A stretch of DNA of 64,000 bases, from the NCBI GenBank assembly GCA_023362775.1, contig JALMGJ010000001.1, positions 93,280,501 to 93,344,500 on the forward strand, in the 5' to 3' direction. Below the pieces are notes generated by a model, which was given only the letters and a program-made list of their open reading frames with translations, ran no database searches and was not told the origin of the DNA. Positions 24,243 through 33,489 of the stretch are shown piece by piece. The DNA is from Charina bottae. Taxonomy: Eukaryota; Chordata; Lepidosauria; Squamata; Charinaidae. The number at the start of each line of letters is the position of its first letter. The first letter of the stretch is position 1. Made by a program: the position numbers and the translations under genes.

Positions 24243-24730
24243 CAGAGCTTTCCAAACTGTGTGTCGGGACACGTTAGTGTGTCAGCTGCAGTGTCTGGGT
24301 GTGTCGCGATTTCTGCTGCCTCTGAGCCCTGCCAGGATTCCACGCAGGTCCTAGTGCCTGCCTTGTGCCTTGCTGCCTCCAAACCTGCTGTGATTCTGCG
24401 CAGGTCCTAGTGCCTGCCTTGTGCCTTGCTGCCTCCAAACCTGCTGTGATTCCGCGCAGGTCCTAGTGCCTGCCTTGTGCCTTGCTGCCTCCAAACCTGC
24501 CCTGCCAGGATTCCGCGCAGGTCCTAGTGCCTGCCTTGTGCCTTGCTGCCTCCAAACCTGCTGTGATTCTGCGCAGGTCCTAGTGCCTGCCTTGTGCCTT
24601 GCTGCCTCCAAACCTGCTGTGATTCCGCGCAGGTCCTAGTGCCTGCCTTGTGCCCTGCTGTAAGAGTGTGTCGCAAAATGATGCATGTCTAAAAAGTGTG
24701 TCACTAACATGAAAAGTTTGGAAAGCTCTG
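24243..24730. mobile_element. hAT MITE with internal minisatellite, copy 1 (6 units)
   Basis: The inverted ends CAGAGCTTTCCAAACTGTGT and agtttggaaagctctg are flanked by an exact 8-bp duplication, ctctaatt (24235-24242 and 24731-24738). An 8-bp duplication with CAG..CTG ends indicates the hAT superfamily. The interior is six tandem units of about 50-60 bp built around gcaggtcctagtgcctgcct. No transposase is encoded. Confidence 0.9.
24319..24656. repeat. Minisatellite inside hAT MITE
   Basis: Six units each contain caggtcctagtgcctgcctt followed by gctgcctccaaacctg. They alternate between a ctgtgattc spacer and a longer ccctgccaggattc spacer. Confidence 0.85.
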
Positions 24731-24882
24731 CTCTAATTGCTCTTCCATCAAACCTAAAAGAAAAAGTTCTAGCTTTCTTTGTATATTTACTTTAACAATC
24801 TTCTGAATAATAATACATATTTGGTCCCAGAACTTTTTAGCCTTCTCACAAGTCCACCAAAGATGATAGGACTCAAGTATTT

Positions 24883-25196
24883 CTATGAAGGTTCTCAGTC
24901 ATCCAGGTGGAATTTTCTGTGGCTTGAATCATGTCAACTGGATTTCTATTTTCTCAGTGGAAACGTTTCGCTCCTTATCCAAGGGGCTTCTTCAGTCTGA
25001 GCAAAGTTGGTAAGGGAATTACTTTGTAATTTGTTAGTAAGGGAATCCTTACTATTTTACTTTATTACTTTGTTAGTAAGGGAATCCCTTACTAACTTTG
25101 CTCAGACTGAAGAAGCTCCTTGGATAAGGAGCGAAACGTTTCCACTGAGAAAATAGAAATCCAGTTGACATGATTCAAGCTACAGACTCAAGTATT
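24883..25196. mobile_element. Short palindromic Penelope-like terminal copy
   Basis: Arms at about 24917-25019 and 25084-25185 are inverted copies of the same terminal region as the big palindrome: cttgaatcatgtcaactgga, then cagtggaaacgtttcgctcc. The left end has an extra tail of about 35 bp (24883-24916), homologous to the tail at 20264-20298. A 12-bp repeat gactcaagtatt lies at 24870-24881 and 25185-25196 and is a likely target duplication. No ORF remains. Confidence 0.75.
25107..25137 (+). ncRNA. Hammerhead-like stem-loop in PLE terminus
   Basis: CTGAAGA at 25107-25113, A, then a fully paired 7-bp stem (gctcctt, loop ggat, aaggagc) and GAAAC at 25133-25137. This is the best-preserved copy of the motif in the window. 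Activity is not demonstrated. Confidence 0.4.
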
Positions 25197-26267
25197 GTTC
25201 ATTACCCACATCTCTGGTACACCCGGGTTCTGATCAAGAAATTGCCAGTTACATTCAAGTCCCACCAAAGCCCAGTATTTAATGTATGAGGAAGAGGCAC
25301 AGAGGCTCATGAAGACATTTGCTTCCTTCCCTATCACTGGGGACTTTTGGCAGATTCTTAAAGATGAACGATGTATTATGGGATAGCATGTGTCATAAAG
25401 CCACCTACATCTTTTTTATATAAGAAAAGGAACTTGGGAAGCTCTTCTCTCTTCTTTTGTGCCTGCCTGCCAAATTTCACCTCTTCCAGAAGCTGCTTTT
25501 CTAAAAAAATAAAAGGAATGCGGGCTCACTATTTTAGACAGCCATACCAACGTATGTACTTTGGACCCGCTCATAAACATTTTGTCTCTGCTTTCTTTGT
25601 TCTAGCCCTGAGCACTGCTGCACATTGCACAAAACTATAATACTGTTTACAGTATTTAGGTTTAGTTTAGTATATTGGGTGAACCCAGCTAAGGCGGTTT
25701 GTAAAGCCACAGTTTATGGCTCGGTACATTGAATTCAGCCATCTCTGGCTTAGTCAATAAACCATTTTAATGTACAGTAATCATGGCTTGGCAGAATGTG
25801 CAAACCCAGTTACTGAAAAGATATGCTGAGCACGTGTTCCAGCTCTACTTAGGCCTTTAGTCTTCAAATATTTGATTTGTCAAAGGCACTAGCCTTTAGT
25901 TCTTCTGAAGGGCATCAGATGAATTAAACATTGGTGCCTAAAAAGAGTAAACCCCCCCCAAAACTGACAAGTTCATTTCAAGAACAATTCAGCAGAACGT
26001 TATACTGTACAAGATTCACTGAAATGGGTGCTCAAGAGCACTTACTGTATGAAGAACGTGCAGAAGCGACTTGATTGATTGTGAATGGGAGAAATGCTTT
26101 GATCTGCTGTTCCAGCTTTATCTAAGGAACCTCAAGGTAGATTTCCAAGAGCTCTTGGAAGCTCTTGCCCTGTTCTCATGACACAGTTAACTGGGTCAAC
26201 ATGGTGGGTTACCATGTCCCATAAATCTGGCCAACTGATCCAATCAAGTGAATCTGAGAGGGTTAAT
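25197..26267. other. Intergenic sequence, partial palindromic repeat
   Basis: At about 25668-25811 there is a decayed palindromic-family copy (gggtgaacccagc to gtgcaaacccag). Nothing else recognised. Confidence 0.4.
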
Positions 26268-26320
26268 TTTGTTGTTGTTGTTGTTGTTCAGTCGTTTAGT
26301 CGTGTCCGACTCTTAGATCG
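26268..26320 (-). mobile_element. BovB LINE 3'-end fragment
   Basis: The (GTT)n tract followed by cagtcgtttagtcgtgtccg is the antisense of the BovB 3' terminus. Only about 50 bp is retained. Confidence 0.7.
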
Positions 26321-26395
26321 AGACAATTTTAGATTGAGAAACTAAAGGAATTCCATCTAGTCACTTGTGTTTTCCAAATAATTGACCAGGGAAGT

Positions 26396-26414
26396 GTGGT
26401 GGTGGTGGTGGTGG
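26396..26414. repeat. (GGT)n microsatellite
   Basis: Short pure trinucleotide tract. Confidence 0.8.
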
Positions 26415-26421
26415 TGATGAT

Positions 26422-26500
26422 TTTTTTTTATTTATTATTTTTATTTATCAAATTTCATCACTACCCATCTCCCCCAAAAGAGGGACTCTGGGCAGTGATG
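26422..26500 (-). mobile_element. CR1/L2-type LINE 3'-end fragment
   Basis: The plus strand reads tttatttatcaaatttcatc, then cctccccaaaagagggactctgg-like sequence. This is the antisense of a LINE 3' end of the type that closes with a panel of AAATAAATAA repeats. Clade is uncertain. Confidence 0.4.
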
Positions 26501-27009
26501 ATGATGGCTGGGGAGTTAACCAACTCCCCGGCCTTTCATGATAATGGAGTAATGTCTCTCTGGCCATTTTAGCTTCCATCCTTGTCACCCCTACAGAGTT
26601 TTGTTTTGTATCTTCCTACCAGGTGGGGTATACAGTTGGTCTTAGTCCATCATGTTGTGCAATGCCAGCTCTGCTATTCCCCAAGCTAATTCAAGTAATT
26701 TTGCTGCCATCACCCTTAGCCCCTTAAAACATAGTGTCCAAGGTCAGTAAAGGCAGGATAAAAATCTAAAAAAAAAATGGTAGGGCCAACCCCAGTAGGG
26801 CTGAATGAATTTGTGACAAGACTCAGCTCAGCCAAGATTTATCCCTGGAAATAAGGGACAATTCAAGTTTTTCTTCTGAGCTTCTGTTGGGGAGACTGCC
26901 TGAGGGAAAAACGCTTCCAAATCTGAGGATAGGTTTGTGTGATGCAGCTGGACTCCTCTTCCACTTTGCTTTTGAGGTGTTTAAACTTGGGCAACCATTT
27001 CTACAGAAT

Positions 27010-27110
27010 GAAATAGAAATAGAAATATAATAAATATAAAATATAAAAATAATAAATATATAAAAAATATAAAAAATATATAAAATATAAAAAATATATA
27101 AATAGAAATA
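27010..27110. repeat. AT-rich low-complexity tract
   Basis: About 100 bp of ATAAATATAAAA-type sequence directly upstream of the SINE at 27112. Confidence 0.8.
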
Positions 27111-27111
27111 G

Positions 27112-27590
27112 AGCCAGTTTGGTCTAGTGGTTAAGGCAACAGGAGACCGAGAGTTCTAGTCCCGCCTTAGGCATGAAAGCCGGCTGGGTGACCTTGGGCC
27201 AGTCACTCACACTCAGCCCTAGGAAGGAGCCAATGGCAAACCAAGAGACTGAGAGTTCTAGTCCCGCCTTAGGCATGAAAGCCGGCTGGGTGACCCTGAG
27301 CCAATCACATTCTCTCAGCCCTAGGAAAGAGCCAATGGCAAACCAGGAGACTGTGAGTTCTAGTCCCACCTTAGGCACGAAAGCCGGCTGGGTGACCTTG
27401 GGCCAGTCACTCTCTCTCAGCCCAACTCACGTCACAGGGTTGTTGTTGTGGGGAAAATAGGAGGAGGAAGAAGCATTAGGTATGTTCACCGCCTTGAGTT
27501 ATTTATAAAAATAATAAAGGTGGGATAGAAAAATGAATGAATGAATGAATGAATGAATGAATGAATGAATGAATGAATGAATGAATGTTT
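27112..27590 (+). mobile_element. Squamate tRNA-SINE with triplicated head segment
   Basis: The head gccagtttggtctagtggtt is followed by three tandem copies of an about 100-bp segment. Each contains gagttctagtcccgccttag and cggctgggtgacc (starting near 27150, 27253 and 27355). The usual tail and a (GAAT)n terminus at 27532-27588 follow. The same segment is single or double in other copies, so it appears to multiply in tandem. Confidence 0.85.
27532..27588. repeat. (GAAT)n microsatellite at SINE tail
   Basis: About 14 pure tetranucleotide units at the 3' end of the SINE. Confidence 0.9.
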
Positions 27591-28152
27591 CTTGAGCAGC
27601 TCACCTTCTTCATGTCTACATCCTGGGCTCTGTGTAGTGATATAGACGGCAGAGAGCCTGGTAGGTGCCAAGCAACATTCAGCAGGCCCATTACTCTTCC
27701 CAGGCATCACATTGGGAATGTGGGAGTCAAACCTTTGAGATTTCAGCCTTTAGCAAGTCTCTCAAGCAGTCTCCAATGATGTTCTCCTAGACCATTCAGC
27801 TATGCTGTCTGAGGATGGGAGCTATAGTCTCAAAATGTGTAAAATATATATGTATAGTCTCAAAAGCAGATTTGAGATCTCTGATGCAGAACTTTGAGAC
27901 CCACCATACATTATGGTTGCACAAGGCAGACCTGGGATGTCCATCCTCAAGATCACCTTCCAATGCAGGTGCTGAGCAGCATAATTTTGAGATATTTGCC
28001 TTGAACGAACAACTGATTTTCCCTCCAAGAAAAGTCAACAGACTGTAAAACAGGATCAGATTAAGGAAAGGCTGGTAGGCTGTCTAATGGAGGTTATCCC
28101 TTCTATAGCTGGGACACTGGTTCCAGTCTTAATAAAACCACAAGCAAAAGTT
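27591..28152. other. Intergenic sequence, nothing recognised
   Basis: No recognisable gene or repeat before the LINE target duplication at 28153. Confidence 0.45.
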
Positions 28153-28220
28153 CATCAGATATACAATCATCATTGGCGATCACTCATAGCCGAGTAAGAT
28201 TGTCTTCCAAAGGTAAAATT

Positions 28221-28470
28221 TTAATGGTGGATCTGTAAGTGGCTATAAAGGCCAATTCTGGATCCGCACAACCTCCCACAATGAGGGCATAGGTTTCCGG
28301 GTGGGAGACGGTCATGATGAGGGTTTGCCTGATGTGCCTTCCTTTTAGCTCTTTTCTCCTTTTCGCCCTGTACTCGTGCTTCTTCAAAGTCCATAGCGCC
28401 ACTAATAAAGGATGACCTCCAATTGAAACGCTCATGAGTTAGGGCTTCCCAGTTCTCAATGCTGATATTA
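28221..28470 (-). pseudogene. LINE ORF C-terminal zinc-finger segment
   Basis: It reads in a different frame from the RT because of the A-run indel near 28473. It encodes ENWEALTHERFNWRSS, a Lys/Arg-rich stretch, then CPHCGRLCGSRIGL and a YSHLQIHH end, with stop TAA at 28221-28223. Such C-terminal C2H2 fingers are usual in this type of LINE ORF2 and are thought to bind nucleic acid. Confidence 0.7.
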
Positions 28471-29509
28471 CATTTTTTTTTAAATTAGCTTTGAGAGTAT
28501 CTTTGAATCTCTTTTGCTGTCCACCAATATTCCGTTTTCCATTCTTAAGTTGGGAGTAAAGTAGCTGCTTTGGAAGACGATGGTCAGGCATTTGAACAAC
28601 ATGACCGGTCCAGCGAAGTTGATGTTGGATGATCATTGTTTCAATGCTGGTGGTTTTCGCTTCTTCTAATACACTAACATTAGTCCACCTATCTTCCCAA
28701 GTAATTTGCAGAATTTTTCGGAGGCAGCGTTGATGGAATCTTTCAAGAAGTTGGAGGTGGCGTTTGTAGAGGGTCCATGTTTCACAGGCGTACAGAAGGG
28801 TTGGTAGTACAATGGCTTTGTAAACAAGCATTTTGGTCTCCCTGCGAATGTCCCGATCCTCAAACACTCTACGCTTCATTCGGGAGAAAGCTACACTCGC
28901 AGAGCTCAGGCGATGCTGAATTTCAGCGTCGATGTCGGCTTTTGTAGATAGATGGCTGCCGAGATAAGAAAAGTGGTCAACATTTTCTAGTGACAGACCT
29001 TTAAGCTGGATTGATGGCGCTGCAGAGGGATTGGTTCGAACTTGCTGGTAAAGCACTTTGGTTTTTTTAATGTTAATTGAGAGGCCAAGTTTTTCATATG
29101 CTTCTGCAAAGATGTTTAGGATAGTTTGAAGATCTTCCTCGTAGTGTGCACAGACTACGTTATCATCAGCATATTGAAGTTCTATAACAAAAGTTGCAAT
29201 TACCTTATTTTTTGCTTTCAGCCTACTAAGATTAAAAAGCTTTCCATCTGTTCGATATATAATTTCTACACCAGTAGGAAGTTTCTCTTCAACAAGGTGC
29301 ATAATCATAGCGATGAAGATAGCGAATAAGGTTGGAGCAATAACACATCCCTGTTTAACGCCGGATTCCACTTTAAATGGATCGCTTTGAGAGCCATTGT
29401 TATTCAGGATTGTTGCCATCATGTCGTCATGGAGTAACCGCAAGATGTTCACAAATTTATCAGGGCATCCGATTTTCAAATGATCCGATAAACAAATGAA
29501 AAATAACAA
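28439..29509 (-). pseudogene. LINE reverse transcriptase ORF, 5'-truncated
   Basis: A 356-codon open frame. GVKQGCVIAPTLFAIF (about 50-65) and YADD (113-116) are RT motifs. LGLSINIKKTKVL and the MLVYKAIVLPTLLYACETWT stretch are the RT end and thumb; LRWTGHVVQMPDHRLPKQLL lies downstream. The frame closes early at an A run (plus-strand T9 at 28473-28481). One more base there would join it to a downstream frame ending at 28221 with a CPHC..H-type zinc finger. So a single homopolymer slip separates RT from the C-terminal finger. It lacks the N-terminal endonuclease. Confidence 0.85.
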
Positions 29510-29708
29510 AGCTAGTGGACCTGATGGGATTCCTGCTGAAGTCTTTAAAGAAGGCGGGCCTGAACTTACACAACAACTTCATAAGCTCATTGAAAAAATC
29601 TGGATGAGGGAGGAGATTCCAGCAGACTTTAGGGATGCCATAATTATCACTCTCTTTAAAAAGGGTGATAGAACAGACTGTGGAAACTATCGAGGCATCA
29701 GATATACA

Positions 29709-30594
29709 GTCCCCATAAGACAAGTCTGCTGGGATAGAACAATTTATTTTCCAGCCTATCTTCCTGATTCCTGGAATGGCAAAGGGACATGTTACCTGTA
29801 AAATGTACTCTTGCATCTTCTGCTGCCTCCTAAGGCTTTTGGGGACAGCCACCAGCAGCTGATCTGCAGAATGATATTAGCAATGCTCATCTGTAGAAAG
29901 TAGCCCGAGTGGAGTCAAGCAAGTGAGTCAAGTCACAAACTGTAAAAAAAGCCAACCCAAATTCCACAAGTCACCTTCATCAGAATAACCCTTCATGTAT
30001 CTTTATGGTAAAGGCTGTCATCAACCAAGCAACCTCCAATCTTGGCCCCTACCCAGAAGGCACACGTTCTCTCCCACCTGTCATGGGCTTCACTTCCCTT
30101 GGAAGCCTTAAGGATGGCAGCCACAGTGGCAAGAGGTGGTTGCTGCTGGTGGTGGGTGCTTCCAGGAGAAGTGAATGACTCAGCAGGATGGAGTGGGGGG
30201 CGGAGGAGGTGTGTGTCAGCAAATAATTGGGTTATTTAGTTAGCAAATGATAAGTGTTAACTAAGCGGGGTCATTATTAGTCACCAAATTGAGCAGGTGG
30301 GGATCTCAAAGCTGAGCAACAAGGAACAACCAGCCCACAAACAGATATTTGCAAACTTTGGTGGAGAGTCATCTGAAGAATTATGTAGGCAGAAGAAATG
30401 TTATCACTAGCAACAGAGCAGGCAGGATTAAATCATCTGAGAAATGTGTTGGAGAAAGCCAGCTTTGAGAAGTCAACCTTAATTTAGAGATGTCAAGTCA
30501 TTTTCTCTTTCTCATCTCGCTGGCTGAGTTCATACAACACGCTACCTGGATTAACAACCTTCCCAACAGTAAGAGCAGTTTGATATCCAGGATT
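29709..30594. other. Intergenic sequence, nothing recognised
   Basis: No clear gene. A single GTTCACAC-type end (ggctgagttcatacaacac) lies at 30523-30541. Confidence 0.4.
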
Positions 30595-30888
30595 CGGATG
30601 GCCCCCGACCCTGTTGGTGTCCCAAAAAGCTTTAAGAACATGGTTATTTCCTGAAGCGTTGTGCCAGGATATTAGGTGAAGCCGGTTATACAGTTGTATG
30701 GTTGTATAGCTGAAGGATATAAATTTTTTCAGGACCTTGGCTGCATTGAATTAACGTTGCTATTGTGGTTATTGTTATCTGATTTGGGGAGTTTGATCAT
30801 TATGGTTTTAATTATTGTTAACCACCCAGAATAGCAGAAGCAAGATAGAAAGCCATATAAATCATATAAATAAACAAATTAGGCAGAG
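30595..30888 (+). mobile_element. L2-type LINE 3' end
   Basis: It carries the decayed sequence from the ORF2 end and the 3' terminus gttaaccacccagaatagca followed by ccatataaatcatataaataa, matching the end of the L2 copy at about 34550. Non-coding now. Confidence 0.6.
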
Positions 30889-31025
30889 AGTGGGTGGGCT
30901 CCTGTTCAGTGGATGTGCTCAAGGAGTAGCTGGACGGCTATCTGCCAGGGATATTTTCATATGGATTCCTGGTCTAAGCAAGGGACAAGACTTGATGGCC
31001 TGAAAGACCCTTCCACCCTTAGGCT
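30889..31025 (+). mobile_element. CR1 LINE 3'-end fragment
   Basis: The sequence gatgtgctcaaggagtagct, tggacggctatctgccaggg and gatggcctgaaagacccttc matches the conserved 3' region of CR1 elements. Truncated; no ORF. Confidence 0.65.
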
Positions 31026-31110
31026 CTTCCCCGTGCCCCCAGCACTGTGCTTTCCTTCTGTCCTTGAGATGGGAGGAGAGTGGAAAACTCTTGCCCCCAT
31101 AGTGGCCCTT

Positions 31111-31305
31111 TTTTTGTTGTTGTTTATTTGTTCAGTCGCTTCTGACTCTTCGTGACTTCATGGACCAGCCCACGCCAGAGCTTCCTGTCGGCTGTCGCCA
31201 TCCCCAGCTCCCCCACGGTCGAGTCCATCACCTCCAGAATATCGTCCATCCATCTTGCCCTTGGTCAGCCCCTCTTCCTTTTGCCTTCCACTTTCCTTAG
31301 CATAG
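31111..31305 (-). mobile_element. RTE/BovB-like LINE 3'-end fragment
   Basis: The antisense BovB-type end (gttgtttatttgttcagtcg, cttcgtgacttcatggacc) is followed by a divergent C-terminal coding remnant (catccatcttgcccttggtc). It is older than the BovB copy at 20314. Confidence 0.65.
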
Positions 31306-32904
31306 TTACCTCATTCAGAAACAAGCCCACAGCAAAGTTGCTGCCCTTACAGAAAGGTGGGGGCGGCCATTTCTGCTGTTGCTGTCCAGGCAGTGAGGAT
31401 CAGGGAAAGGGAAGGGGACTCTTCCCCTTTTCTGCTGTCTTCCTGCCTCTCTCGGCCAACTTCAAGTGTGGATCCCTCATCACTTCCCACTATGTGGGAA
31501 GGAAGCTCTTAGGCCTGTTTTTTGGTTATGATGCCTGACTTAAACCAAACATTGTCTTTGTTGATATGGGAGAGCGTTATAGTTTTTCGGAGGCTCCTCA
31601 GGCAGCCTCTTCCTTTAGCTGGCTGGGGCTAACCACACTCCAATTCCAGCTGCCATATTTCCCTCTGATGCTCTGCTAGTGCGCGTGTGTGCACTGCACC
31701 CCTCAATGCATATGCTGCCACCATGGTCAAATTTCGAAAATCCAAGTGAGGCCATTTCCTCACTGATTACTTAAGAGGGACCCATAATGTCACCCAGCCA
31801 TTGTTGCGGCAAACTAATGCCTGTCTTCGTTATTGTAATGTTGGCATGGCGTTAGAGGGTGTTATAAATCATTACTGAGGAAATGGCCTGAGAGACATTG
31901 AGGGCTGGGCCTCATGATCCCATCACTGGCCCCCTGCCACATTCAACAACCCTTCCGGAAAACCCTCCAGTCCTCTCTTTCACAGCGTGACCCATTTGGC
32001 AAACGCTATTTCTGGAAGAAGAATCATTATGGTCTAGCTTTAAAGGAGCCCCCTGAGAGTGTGTTCTGGAAAAAGAAAGAAATGCTGCCCTCCTAGTTCA
32101 GCCAAGGGAAACCACCCACAAGCCCAACCAGCTCGCCTGGTGCTTCACACCATCTTTTTAAGGCTGAGGATTGTGTGGGGCCTTTAGAGAGCATGCTGAG
32201 GGCTGCAGCCCAGAACGGAGGTGGGCCAGTGCAAAGAAACAGGTGAGCAAGGATATCCCCCCCAAATCCATTTCAGTATTAACATTGAGTCATTAAGTAC
32301 AGTGCATAAGACTGCTTCCTATGAATCTAATAGGAATGTGGTCATGTTGGAAAAAATACAAATTCAGCAGCAAAGTTGGGAGGGACTGTCAGCCCTTCAA
32401 GGTAGACCAGATTAGGAAACCAAAGTCATGTAGGCCAATACTACTTTTATTGTAAAGTCACAGTAACAGAATCTTGCAAGTCTGAATGCACTTCCCCCCT
32501 TTATCTTCATGTGCACTAGGGAGGGGCTTGTCTGAGACATTTACGTACAGTATGTTACATTCCTGCCCTGGACCCAGGTTTCTTTTTATCTAACTGTTGC
32601 CTTGGCAGCAGTTCTTCCTCCTGTCCCTCAAGGCCATTCCCTCTACCTTCTACAACTACACCAAGAATGAAGGAGGTGGAAACTGTTCCTTCCTATCCTG
32701 AAAAGGTGATTCAGCCTACCAGCCTCCATGGAATAGGGGTTTGGGAATAAGCCTATTGAGGTTGCCTATAGATGGACTCTGAACCCTCTTGGGGATATAG
32801 CAGAGAAGCTGAATGGCTCAGAGAACAACGTAGATGCATCCACTGCAGTGTAACCCTCACCCCATTCCCCCCACTGGTTGGTGGGGATGCTCTTGCACCC
32901 ACAT
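31306..32904. other. Intergenic sequence, nothing recognised
   Basis: No recognised gene, exon or repeat. Confidence 0.45.
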
Positions 32905-32905
32905 A

Positions 32906-33132
32906 CAGGTAGTCCTCTTTTAGCGACTGCCTCGTACAGTGACTGTTCAGTTATGATGGAGATGAAAAAGTAGCTTTGCAACCAATCCTTGCATTTATGA
33001 CCTTTGCAGATCTGTAAAGCAAAGGAAAGCTGAAGTAAGATCGTAAGCACAGTCGTGGTTTCACTTAGTGACCGCTTTGCTTAACAACCAAGTTGCTGGT
33101 CCCAATTGTGGTCACTAAATGAGGACTACCTG
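32906..33132. mobile_element. TA-flanked MITE (mariner/Tigger-like), copy 2
   Basis: Ends CAGGTAGTCCTC and GAGGACTACCTG, flanked by TA at 32904-32905 and 33133-33134. The interior includes gcttaacaaccaagttgctg, as in copies at 12280 and 60498. 227 bp, non-coding. Confidence 0.8.
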
Positions 33133-33221
33133 TACCTCCCTGGAAAAGTGCTTCCAAAGTACCCTCTCCTCTATAGATCCACAGAATAGCATTTTTCTTC
33201 TTAGGGAAGCAGTTTTAGACA

Positions 33222-33360
33222 GCTAGGATGATGTAGTTGGTTAAAATGTTGGGCTGACCAGGTGAGCCCACATTTAAATCTTCCTTCAGCCTTAGAAGTT
33301 TACTGAGTACTTTTGGGCCTATTATTGTCTCTCAGTTCAGTCTATCTCGCATTCAAATAT
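33222..33360 (+). mobile_element. Decayed tRNA-SINE
   Basis: It resembles the SINE head (gatgtagttggttaaaatgt, then gagcccacatttaaatcttc in B-box position) with many substitutions and no clean tail. Confidence 0.4.
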
Positions 33361-33420
33361 AGTTGTAGGGGGAAATGGGAGTGCTGTGCACTCCTAGAAG
33401 AAAGGTGGAGGTTAACCTAA

Positions 33421-33485
33421 CAAATGGATTGATTGATTGATTATCTGCCATTAAGTCAGTATCAACTCTTAGCGACCACATATAG
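33421..33485 (-). mobile_element. SINE/LINE tail fragment with (GATT)n
   Basis: The plus strand ggattgattgattgattatc, then agtcagtatcaactcttagc, is the antisense of a tail seen in squamate SINEs. Confidence 0.4.
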
Positions 33486-33489
33486 ATAG

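Larger units (their letters stand above)
23759..24864 (-). mobile_element. 5'-truncated L1 LINE (ORF2 C-terminus)
   Basis: It is flanked by the 18-bp duplication gataggactcaagtattt (23741-23758 and 24865-24882). A T-rich tract directly after the left copy is the antisense poly(A) tail. The minus strand encodes WWTCEKAKKFWDQI near 24850, then LLYMITATSLLYAQRWKD and IWQPLLEYLL. These are typical of the L1 ORF2 C-terminal region around its cysteine motif. The frames are short and broken. A hAT MITE (24243-24730) sits inside it. Confidence 0.8.
28166..29695 (-). mobile_element. Non-LTR LINE with inverted 5' segment (twin priming)
   Basis: A perfect 13-bp duplication, catcagatataca, at 28153-28165 and 29696-29708 bounds one insertion. 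The minus-strand part (28166 to about 29485) holds the reverse transcriptase and the 3' end. The remainder (about 29485-29695) codes on the plus strand for the upstream RT segment: NKASGPDGIPAEVFK, then FKKGDRTDCGNYRG. The 5' part is thus inverted relative to the 3' part, the classic outcome of twin priming, with some sequence lost at the junction. The clade is not certain; the protein is RTE/I-like. Confidence 0.85.

Noticed and set aside
24351..24639. CRISPR-like array or coding repeats
   Set aside because: Repeats are about 55 bp without unique spacers, lie inside a hAT MITE and sit in a eukaryotic genome; the long frames result from the repeat period.
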